This document shows, piece by piece, positions 49,571 through 58,173 of a DNA stretch of 64,000 nt. The stretch covers positions 62,001-126,000 of the forward strand of contig NW_026944388.1 in the NCBI RefSeq assembly GCF_033439725.1, read 5' to 3'. Positions within the stretch are counted from its first letter, which is position 1; every line of letters begins with the position of its first letter. The stretch is from Neurospora tetraspora (Eukaryota; Ascomycota; Sordariomycetes; Sordariales; Sordariaceae). The notes under the pieces were generated by a model that saw only the letters and a list, made by a program, of their open reading frames with translations, did not search any database and was not told the origin of the DNA. The position numbers and the translations under genes were made by a program.

Positions 49571-50233
49571 GTGGTCCTCCTCCGACTGGTTGGTTTCACC
49601 TGTGATATCAAACAGGAGCTATGGCAGAACGCTGATGCAGATACAATCCTGTTTGTTGATGTTGGGGGAGCCCACGGACATCAAACTCTTGGCCTCAAAC
49701 AAAAATGCCCCGACCAACCAGGCCGGTTTATCCTTCAAGACCAAGAGTTTGTTATTGAGCAGGTAAATGCCACACCGTTGCCTGGCTTTGATGGCATAGA
49801 GGTTCAGGTTCATGATTTCTTCACTCCTCAGCCCCTTGAAGGTAGGTCATCAGCATCTGAACACGCCATTTACGCTTTTCCTCCCCGGCTTGACTGCTAA
49901 CACCAAAACAACAGGTGCTCGGGCATACTACTTCCGCAACGTCTTCCACGACTGGCCCCATGATATATGCGCGAAGATACTGGCGAACATTAGACTGGCA
50001 ATGACCGAGGACTCGGTCATCTTGATTGATGAGATCGTTCTGTCTGAGCGCGGCTCTACTTGGCGAGCCACTCAGTTCGACATCGCCATGCTAACTCTGC
50101 TGGGAGCGTCCAGTCGGAACGTACAGCTAATGAATGGCACACGGTGTTGGACGAGGCAGGCTTCAAGATCACAAAGACATGCCAGTATACGGAGGAATGC
50201 CAGAATGGACTGATTGTCGCAGTTCCCAAGTGA
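49571..50233 (+). pseudogene. O-methyltransferase fragment, 5' truncated and frameshifted
   Basis: From about 49,610 the frame matches the SAM-binding half of fungal plant-type O-methyltransferases: F-V-D-V-G-G-A-H-G-H (motif I), P-G-R-F-I-L-Q-D, then H-D-F-F-T-P-Q-P. A regular intron (49,842-49,914) joins to G-A-R-A-Y-Y-F-R-N-V-F-H-D-W-P, which carries the catalytic His. At about 50,117 one base is missing; after it the family C-terminus continues in another frame (A-N-E-W-H-T-V-L-D-E-A-G-F) to a TGA at 50,231-50,233. The N-terminal dimerisation half is not found upstream. It differs in detail from the intact O-methyltransferase that follows, so it is a different paralogue and not a recent duplicate. 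Two independent lesions make it a clear pseudogene. Confidence 0.87.
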
Positions 50234-50724
50234 AGATAACGGGTCAGGATACATAGTTTGAGGATAGTTTAATCCTCAGAAGCTCTCCAAGGCGCTATTT
50301 TGTCCATGCACCATCTACTTTGATGAACCAAGGCATGCAGCCTGCAGAGAGACATGCGTTGAAAAGAAGTCCCTGATACCTACGGCTAGAGAAATGCCCT
50401 TTCGACCAACCGCAACAGTATGCAGGCCAAGGACACACACAGATTGTGCACCGTCAATATCCTGTATTTAGTCCGATTCTAGCCTCCACATTGCTTGGAA
50501 GGCCATCCTCTTCCAGTACATCACAAGTAGGCCATACATTTTCTTGCAGGTCCCTGTCCTTACACCTGCTGTAGAACCTTGAGAAACTGGCAAAATCGGA
50601 TGTTAACTTGACAATCTCGTTCCCGTCACTCTCTGCACCCGCGTACTAGAGAAGTCATATTAATAACTAGACATCTCTTGCATGTTCATCATGGAACTTT
50701 CAAACCTCCATCGGCAATCTCAAC
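50234..50724. other. Intergenic, promoter of the O-methyltransferase
   Basis: No gene or repeat recognised. Confidence 0.55.
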
Positions 50725-52038
50725 ATGGTCGCAACGTCTGATATCCCGGCCGACACATCTGCTTCACTCCTCACCACGCTCGTGGATGAGATATCGTCTA
50801 GTGCGACTCTCCTATCTTCACATCTCGAATCCAGGCGGCTACCATGGCCATCCTTTTCCGCCGATGGCCCCCCGCAGCCATTTCCCGAGGACAATGAAGA
50901 AGTCTCACGGGCACGTGTTGCTCTCATTGAAGCCACTAGATCCCTCCACGCCCTCGCCGTCGGGCCAGTTGAAACCACAAAGCACTTCTGTTTCAACGAG
51001 ATCTACCTCCTCGGCGCAATGCAAGTCTTGTGTCATTTCGAGATCCCACAGAACGTCCCGCTCCAAGGAACCATCAGTTTCCATGACCTTGCCTCCAAGA
51101 CCGGCTTAAGCGAAGCTCTTCTTCCACGCTTTTTGCGTATGGCCATAGCAAACTTCTACTTCGCCGAACCTGAACCAGGTCTGGTCGCCCATTCAGCCTG
51201 GTCCAAACCACTCGCTACTGACGAGAAGATGCGCGCCTGTGTTTGGTTCCGCCATGCCGAGATGCTCCCTGCCGTATCCAAGCTCGTCGACATGGTCAAG
51301 CGGTACCCCGACTCCCCCGAGCCACAGGACACGGCTTTCTCGCTGGCGTTTGGAGACACCTTCTTCGGGTACAAGGAGAGACACCCGGAGAACATGGTCA
51401 AGTTTGGACAATTTGTTGGAGCCTTTTCCGGTGGTAGCTCCGCCGATTCAGCGGAAAACATTGCGCGAGCCTACCCCTGGGAGACACTACCGAACGGGGC
51501 GCTGGTTGTTGATGTTGGCGGTGGCATTGGACATATTTCCGCTTCTATTGCGCAGGCACATCCTCATTTGCGGTTTCAGGTGCAGGACTTTGAGGATTTG
51601 AAAGGCGCGACCGAGGAATTGATGGAAGGCAAGGGAGTCAAGGACAGAGTCGAGTTTGTGCCGCATAACTTCTTTGACCCCCAACCAGAGCCTGCCAGAG
51701 GAGCGGCCGTCTACTTCATGCGGAACATCCTCCACAACTGGTCTGACTTGTACTGCAGGCGAATCCTGAAGCCTATTGCCGAAGCTATGGGGAAGGAAAG
51801 TAGGATCGTCAATTGCGATATTATCTTGCCGGAACCAAATTCAGTACCCAAGACACAGGACGCAATGACCAGGGCACTTGACTTGACAATGTTATCATTG
51901 TTCAACGCCAAGGAAAAATCCATCGACGAGTGGAAGGAGCTGTTTGCGAGTGCTGATGGTAGGCTTGCAATTACTGACGTGGTAGGGAAGCCACGAATGA
52001 GGATGGACAGTCTGGTTGAGGTCAGGTTGTCACATTGA
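50725..52038 (+). CDS. Family 2 (plant-type) O-methyltransferase
   Basis: A single exon of 437 codons. The ATG at 50,725 in CAACATGG context is the first in frame. Residues 1-150 are the helical dimerisation domain. SAM motif I is V-V-D-V-G-G-G-I-G-H (V261-V262-D263 onward), followed by Q-V-Q-D-F-E-D, H-N-F-F-D-P-Q-P and the catalytic His337 in N-I-L-H-N-W-S-D. The length is usual for fungal secondary-metabolism O-methyltransferases that act on phenolic hydroxyls with SAM in the cytosol. The substrate is not predictable. Its stop is only 99 bp from the end of the convergent dioxygenase gene. Neighbouring oxidases and the LaeA-like gene suggest a tailoring enzyme of an accessory pathway (inference). 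Confidence 0.92.
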   Translation: MVATSDIPADTSASLLTTLVDEISSSATLLSSHLESRRLPWPSFSADGPPQPFPEDNEEVSRARVALIEATRSLHALAVGPVETTKHFCFNEIYLLGAMQVLCHFEIPQNVPLQGTISFHDLASKTGLSEALLPRFLRMAIANFYFAEPEPGLVAHSAWSKPLATDEKMRACVWFRHAEMLPAVSKLVDMVKRYPDSPEPQDTAFSLAFGDTFFGYKERHPENMVKFGQFVGAFSGGSSADSAENIARAYPWETLPNGALVVDVGGGIGHISASIAQAHPHLRFQVQDFEDLKGATEELMEGKGVKDRVEFVPHNFFDPQPEPARGAAVYFMRNILHNWSDLYCRRILKPIAEAMGKESRIVNCDIILPEPNSVPKTQDAMTRALDLTMLSLFNAKEKSIDEWKELFASADGRLAITDVVGKPRMRMDSLVEVRLSH

Positions 52039-52137
52039 AACAGTGGTCACGTATGTTACTTGTGATGGTTTCAAGGGGTAACGAATACAAAAGCTACTGA
52101 ACAACTCTGAACACAACTACTTCATTTTCTGCCACTA

Positions 52138-53358
52138 CTACTCAGCCACTCCCAATTCACTCTTCTCTTGATTATCCAACAACCCCAGCGCGTGCCGCCG
52201 TGTTGGGGCATTTGGATCATAGTAAGGGACCTCAGCCAAAGACGTCACTCGGGTTCCGTGACGGGGGTGCCTGCCACCATAGTCCCAGCTGGCGTTGTGG
52301 ATGGTAATTCTGGTACGATTCACTCGCGGTAAGTTACCGTTCCCAAATGTTCAGCAACAAGAGATCACTCACCTATTATCCCACAATGCACTCGTCCCCG
52401 GTGTCCACTTGAAGCGCACTTGTATGTCGACGTTCTTCTCGTAAACATCATACAAGTAGTTCAGGATGACATCGCTCTCGGCCTTATCAAGCCCCACGAT
52501 CCTCACCGTCATTGACCGATTCACCCACAACGCCCTCCACCCGGTGGCCGGATGAACTCGCACAAGCGGATGTGTGCGCTCAATGTACTTGGGTCCTGCA
52601 TCGGGGTTCTCCCGATCAAGATATGGGTGTGCAGAGCGGTACACGGCATACTTGCCGTCAATGATCTTGCGGAATTCCGGCGAGAGCTTCTCATAAGCGC
52701 TGTAACCAGACGCCCAGAGCGTGTCTCCGCCGGTCGGCGGAACCGTATCGTTATGCAGGTGGGTGATACCCGCCGGTTGACGCTCATGAACGAGATCGCT
52801 GTGCCAATTCGAGGCACCGCCAGGACGACGGAAGTCGGCCGGTCTCTCCAGGGTAAAGAGGTCTGGCCAGATGACTGTCACGCCTGGGATACCGGGGACT
52901 TGGGGGGTCTGAGGGTGAACTTCGACCTCGCCGAACCACTCGCCCAGCTCCTTCTGTTGCTGGGGAGCGAGGTCCTGGTTCCGAAAGAAGACGACGCTCC
53001 GCTCGGCAATGAGGAGAGCTAGCTCATCCCGCTGCTCAGGGGTGAGATCCTTGAGTTGGAGACCTTCGATCTCGGTCCCGATGTGTGTGGTCAAGTCGGT
53101 CACCTTGGTTGCTGCTGAGAGGAGGTTCTTCTTTGACTTGTCAGCTCGAGCGCCTGCATCTTCGTAGATCCGCTCCTCGTTGCGGATTTTGTAAACATCT
53201 TGAAGGTAGAGAGGAACGGATGGCCGGTATGGATAACCCTTGGAGAGGTCAATACCAGCTTTGAGGAGACGTTGACGTGCTGGTTCCGGAAGAGGGAGAG
53301 TCTCCTTCCTGGGCTCAATTGTGTCAACGATGGAATCAAGAATCGGTGCGGGCGCCAT
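52138..53358 (-). CDS. TauD/TfdA-type 2-oxoglutarate dioxygenase
   Basis: Two exons on the minus strand (53,358-52,373 and 52,309-52,138) with a 63-bp intron GTGAGT...CCAG give 385 residues. The fold is that of taurine/sulfonate dioxygenases: Fe(II) ligands His186 and Asp188 in N-W-H-S-D-L-V, distal His333 in I-T-I-H-N-A-S-W-D-Y, and the 2-oxoglutarate-binding Arg probably shortly after in the second exon. G-T-E-I-E-G-L and R-S-V-V-F-F-R-N-Q-D are family motifs. Fungal members (for example yeast Jlp1) release sulfite from alkyl sulfonates, though others act on other substrates. The gene is divergent from the MFS permease across 895 bp, suggesting a shared promoter and co-regulation. Confidence 0.92.
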
Positions 53359-54253
53359 GTTGTGGATGGAATAGGTAGAGATTGTATTTTGTTGGATGAG
53401 TGGTTAATGTGAGTGCCTTGATAAGTCAAGTATTGACTTTGTCTTGGAATATGATTCCTTTCCCCATTCTCTGTGGTGGATATATTGCACGTTTTTATGT
53501 CTCTCGAAGTCCAGGAGTCCAGACTCATTCACCAGTAACCACCGTATAATCGTTCCTCCAGAAGTCATCCATCCTGTTTGTTGAACCGGAACGAGTATCA
53601 CACCGACAGAGGTATGATTATCAAGCAAAACGACTTGATTACAATTCTGACCGTTGACCTTATCTATGGTCAAATCTGTCTTTGTGATTGCGGGATTGGA
53701 GCCACGGCCGCGGTTGTTGTGAGGGGTTCACCTCCGTGGTGATGTGTTTTTGAAGCCTCAAGTATACCAGTTGGGGAAGCGAAAATGCAATGTGTCGCAA
53801 CGAACAAAGAGCATGGACTGGTATCCAATCGGTGGTTTTACAACATATGCGACGGGAAACGGTTGGGATGTTGGTTATGCCCAAATGGTTGGTGCCCTCT
53901 TTTTATATCACCTTGCGCCATCCGCTGGGGTGGATTGTGTGCTCTGCTGCATTTGAACAATTGCACCACCAACAATTATCTCCCCCAACACCATCGGGTT
54001 TACCATCCGAAATATCCGTGGGTCAACCAATAAGGGAATAAAATATGAGTCTAGACTAGACTTCACCCCCACGCAGAGCAAGTGATGGACCAGCCATAGC
54101 GACATTGGAGCTCATGGCGTCTTTCTTAGACCCAGTGGCGACGGCTGCCACACGAGGTTGTCGATATGGACACAAAAGAACCCCAAATGACCAAGTCCCT
54201 TGAGTTCGTACTCGTTGGTTTCATGAAAATACCAGCATTGTCGTTTGAGCATC
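53359..54253. promoter_or_regulatory. Shared divergent promoter, dioxygenase and MFS permease
   Basis: An 895-bp region between two outward-facing genes, with ordinary composition and no repeats. I could not find an unambiguous CYS3/MetR-type or other regulator site by eye. Confidence 0.5.
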
Positions 54254-55818
54254 ATGTCGAAAAGCACAGATTCCGACGTCGTCACCAAGGGCGATCTTCA
54301 GGGCCCATCTAGTTCGCCCAAAAGTTTCAGTCACGAGTACAACTCAGACTCACAATCAACAGAACTCGTGCAAGAGCAACCAAAAAGAAGTTGGCGGTCT
54401 TACGTCTGGGACACATTGGACAAGTCTCCCGAAGAAAGGCGCTTTCTGTTCAAGCTCGACGCGGTGATTCTGACTCTGGCGTCTCTGGGATACTTCATCA
54501 AGTATCTTGACCAAGTCAACATCACCAATGCCTTCGTCTCCGGGATGAAGGAAGATTTGAAGCTGTTTGGCAATGAGTTGAACTACATGCAGACGTGCTG
54601 GACGGTTGGCTATGTCATTGGAGAGATTCCAAGGTGAGCAACGACCCTCGATGACTTTTCCCCGAGTCCTTATCCCAACGCTAATTGTCTGATAGCAATC
54701 TCTTGTTGACTCGTATCCGGCCGTCTATCTGGATCCCGGCTTGCGAGGTTGTATGGGCCATTATGACCATTTTGCTCGCCAAATGCAAGACCACGACTCA
54801 AGTCTACGTCTTGCGTTTCTTCATCGGTCTCGCCGAAAGTGTCTTCTACCCGGGCATGCAATACATTATCGGCTCATGGTACCGCAAAGACGAACTGGCC
54901 AAGCGATCCTGCATCTTCCACGCCAGCGGCGCCATAGGCACCATGTTCTCCGGGTATCTCATGGCTGCAGTCCACAAGAACCTAGCCGGCGCCGGAGGAT
55001 TCAAAGGCTGGCAGTGGCTCTTCATCATCGACACAGTCATCTCCCTGCCCATCGCCATCTCAGGTTTCTTCCTCATGCCTGACCTGCCCGAGATCACCAA
55101 AGCGTGGTACTTCTCCGCGGACGAGATCGCCCTGGCAAAGGAGCGCATGCGCCTCGAAGGTCGTGCTCCCAGAGCGCCATACACCAAGGCCAAGTTCAAG
55201 AAGATCTTCTCCAGCTGGCACATCTACCTCCTCACGGCGCTCTACATCTTCTTCAACAATGGTAACGGAGCCTCCAGCCAGCCAGCGTTCCAGCTATGGC
55301 TCAAGTCGAAGGGACGCTCCATTACCGAGGTCAACACCTATCCGACAATCACGGCCGCCATCACTGTGATCACAACGCTCATCTACGCCTGGACGTCTGA
55401 TACCGTGTTCCGCGGTGCTAGATGGCCGCCCATTGTCTTTTCGGGTCTGGTGAACATTGTGATTTACTCCAGTCTAGCAGCCTGGAACATTCCCGACGGA
55501 TGGAAATGGGCCTGCTTCCTTCTGGCGGGCTTCGGCGGAGGTATCAGCGGGCTGACGTTTGCTTGGGCGCATGAAATTTGCGGCGACGACAATGAGGAAA
55601 GAGCGCTGGTGACGGGTACCATGAATGAGATGGCCTATGTCATTCAGGCGTGGCTGCCCTTGTTGATTTGGCAGCAGGTGGAGGCGCCGGTGTACCATAA
55701 GGGGTATATGACCTCTATTTTCATTGCTGTGGCAATGATAGTCACTGCGTTTTTGATTAGGTTTTTACATCACAAGGAACGGGCAAACAAGCTGCTTGCC
55801 GAAGAGCAAAATGCTTAA
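54254..55818 (+). CDS. MFS permease, Dal5/Liz1 (anion:cation symporter) family
   Basis: Two exons (54,254-54,633 and 54,696-55,818) with a 62-bp intron encode 500 residues. The ATG at 54,254 is the first in frame. A hydrophilic cytosolic N-terminus of about 65 residues precedes the transmembrane segments: K-L-D-A-V-I-L-T-L-A-S-L-G-Y then Y-L-D-Q-V-N-I-T-N-A-F-V-S-G-M, the signature start of this family; then G-Y-V-I-G-E-I-P-S-N-L-L-L-T-R, R-F-F-I-G-L-A-E-S-V-F-Y-P-G and a C-terminal half ending in a short charged tail. Known members import allantoate, pantothenate, vitamins, cysteine or sulfonates by proton symport across the plasma membrane. Pairing with a TauD-type enzyme recalls the yeast arrangement of a sulfonate dioxygenase near a Dal5-family transporter, so a sulfur compound is a plausible substrate (inference). 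Confidence 0.93.
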
Positions 55819-56554
55819 GGCGGCTGATAGTAGAATGGTGTGTAGAAATGAAGATGTTACTCAGATGGCACCTGGAACTTCCCGTAACGCATGAACAAAT
55901 GAATGAGCTTGAATCGATTATCAATCGGTGTTGATATCACGATATTGTGCTGTAAGCCTTCAAAAAAAAAGGGCATGCTAGACCAACTGAAGCCTTCTAG
56001 TTGCTCGAGAATATCTCAATTGTGTAGTTACGCGAAAAAGTTCTGGTGGTCTCATCGTAAAGTTCTTGTCAACGAGTGAGGCAGTTCGGAAGTTGATCGA
56101 CGTGCAGTTGGAATGGCATCTCGTCATTCAAGGGAATATGATGTGAGGTGTCGTCGTGCGGGGGTCACTGGTCAGCTGTACCATTGTTGGCTTTTATTGA
56201 TAAAAACCATCCGTCGCCTATTGATACGCAATCAGATAGGAGATGACGTGCTCTGTCAATCGTTCCTGAATGAGACGACTTGACGGCGCGGAGTAATACA
56301 TTCGGCCGCGGGATGCCTCGATGGTGTTGAGGAGATATAATGACAATAGACACCTCGGAGGTTGCCGCGCAGAGAATAAGTTGTTGCGACAAAGCAATTT
56401 ACAGCTTGAACATCATTCTCCTTGTTGGGCATCACATCGTCTTGCATTCAACATTGATATCACGTCCGCCGCAACAGCGGGATTCCCTTATGCCTTTGTT
56501 CCCCATCTACCCCTAAAGGCCGACCGACACACTCATCTTGAACCCCAAACAGCC
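55819..56554. other. Intergenic, MFS permease to FMO
   Basis: No gene seen. The FMO frame is open back to an ATG at 56,321, but that extension has no family similarity and reads as leader sequence. Confidence 0.6.
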
Positions 56555-58120
56555 ATGCCTCTCATCGTGGATACCGACTCCGAGTCCGATTTCACAACAA
56601 ATCCAGAATCTCGATTTGGGGTGAACAAGACGGTGGCAGTGATAGGCTCAGGCATCAGCGGAGTCTGTGCTGCTGCTCATCTCCTCAAACATGGACTCTC
56701 CGTGACCGTCTTTGAACGGTCCAACGGCGCCGGCGGTGTATGGAAGTTCGACGAGCGTCCACCGGAAGATCCTCCGTATGTTTACCGTCCACCATCTTAC
56801 GGAGATCAGCACCACATCCCCTCAGGTGCCGTTTTTGATGGTGGAGACGCGGACTTTTCGAATCTTGAAATACGATTCGCGCCCCCGAGCCCGTGTTATG
56901 TTGGGCTAAAGACCAATGTCCCAACACCACTGATGGGAACTGCGTTAGGGAACTGGCCCGAGGGGAGTCCGGCATCGGTCAGCCATTCCACTGCTCTCCA
57001 ATACATCCGTTCTCTAGCCAAAAGGTCCGGATTGGATGCAGTGACGGAGTTCCACACTCGAGTCGAGGATGTCAGAAAGACAAGCGACGGTTCAAAGTGG
57101 AGGATCACTACCCTAGCGCTGGAAAAGGAAGACGGGATCCCTAGCGCTCGGTTCACACAGAAAGTCAGGGATTTTGATCTGGTTGTCGTCGCCTCGGGGC
57201 ATTACAATATGCCGCGTATTCCGCAAATCGAAGGCCTGAAAGAGTGGAAGGACTCTTTCCCCGACAGAGTTATTCACTCGAAGAGGTACCGGAATCCTGA
57301 GAAGTACCGGGACCAGAATGCGCTCGTGATCGGAGCCGGCGTGTCCGCTACAGATGTCTGTAAGGAACTCGGCGAGATATCCAACAAGACGTACCAGAGC
57401 ACTCGTAACGGACGGTTTGACCTTCCGGCGAGCGTACTGCCTCCGAACGCCGTCCGAGTCGCGACAGTGGAGAGGTTTGTCCCTCCAGAAGCAAAAATTG
57501 AAGGGGAAGAGCCGACACTCGGGAACAATCAGCCAATACCCGGGTCTGTTGTGCTCACAGACGGAACAGTCCTACAAGATATCCATCAAGTAGTGATAGC
57601 CACCGGATACATTGTGTCCTACCCCTTTCTGCCGCAGTTGCACTCCGACACGACTGTTGATGCCGATCCTAACGACGAGCTGGTTGTGACATCGGACGGC
57701 GTCATGACGCACAACCTTCACAAGGACATCTTTTACATCAACGACCCGACGCTGGCGTTCATTGGCGTTCCCTACCACGTCGCGACCTTTTCACTTTTCG
57801 ACTTCCAGGCCCAGGCGTTGGCGAGGGTGTTCGCCGGTAGAGCAAAACTGCCGACGCAAGAAGACATGCGGAGAAAATATGAGGAGCGTGTGGAGAGCAA
57901 AGGGCGGGGACGTTTCTTCCATTCCTTAGTAACACCTGGGCATGAAATCGCCTATGTCAAAGATCTCGCGGAGTGGGTAAACAGCTATGTGAAGGAAACG
58001 GAAGGCGAACCCATGCCGACTCATTCAGAGGAATTTTTGAAGGAGTATGAAGTATTGAAGAGCAGGTTAAGGGGCCTGTACCCGGAAGTTGCTAAGAATG
58101 ATGGGAGGTTGCAGGAATAG
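56555..58120 (+). CDS. Flavin-containing monooxygenase
   Basis: A single exon of 521 residues when started at the ATG at 56,555 (AGCCATGCC context); an in-frame ATG at 56,321 would add 78 residues without family similarity. The FAD site is G-S-G-I-S-G at residues 31-36, with F-E-R-S-N-G-A-G-G-V-W after it. The FMO-type motif appears as F-P-D-R-V-I-H-S-K-R-Y, and the NADPH site is G-A-G-V-S-A at residues 260-265. The A-T-G-Y motif near the C-terminal third is present (V-I-A-T-G-Y). Such enzymes oxygenate soft heteroatoms (N or S) or ketones with NADPH and O2. It lies tandem to the MFS permease. The substrate is unknown. Confidence 0.92.
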   Translation: MPLIVDTDSESDFTTNPESRFGVNKTVAVIGSGISGVCAAAHLLKHGLSVTVFERSNGAGGVWKFDERPPEDPPYVYRPPSYGDQHHIPSGAVFDGGDADFSNLEIRFAPPSPCYVGLKTNVPTPLMGTALGNWPEGSPASVSHSTALQYIRSLAKRSGLDAVTEFHTRVEDVRKTSDGSKWRITTLALEKEDGIPSARFTQKVRDFDLVVVASGHYNMPRIPQIEGLKEWKDSFPDRVIHSKRYRNPEKYRDQNALVIGAGVSATDVCKELGEISNKTYQSTRNGRFDLPASVLPPNAVRVATVERFVPPEAKIEGEEPTLGNNQPIPGSVVLTDGTVLQDIHQVVIATGYIVSYPFLPQLHSDTTVDADPNDELVVTSDGVMTHNLHKDIFYINDPTLAFIGVPYHVATFSLFDFQAQALARVFAGRAKLPTQEDMRRKYEERVESKGRGRFFHSLVTPGHEIAYVKDLAEWVNSYVKETEGEPMPTHSEEFLKEYEVLKSRLRGLYPEVAKNDGRLQE

Positions 58121-58173
58121 CGGCTTGAAAGTAACGCTCGTTGTTGAAAGTCTATCGCTAATTTCACCATCAA

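Noticed and set aside
50080-50230. A second intron in the O-methyltransferase copy explaining the frame change at 50,117
   Set aside because: The two frames join with a one-base gap and no room for an intron; a deletion fits better.
56321-56554. Upstream in-frame extension of the FMO
   Set aside because: The 78 extra residues have no FMO similarity; the FAD site has normal spacing from the ATG at 56,555.
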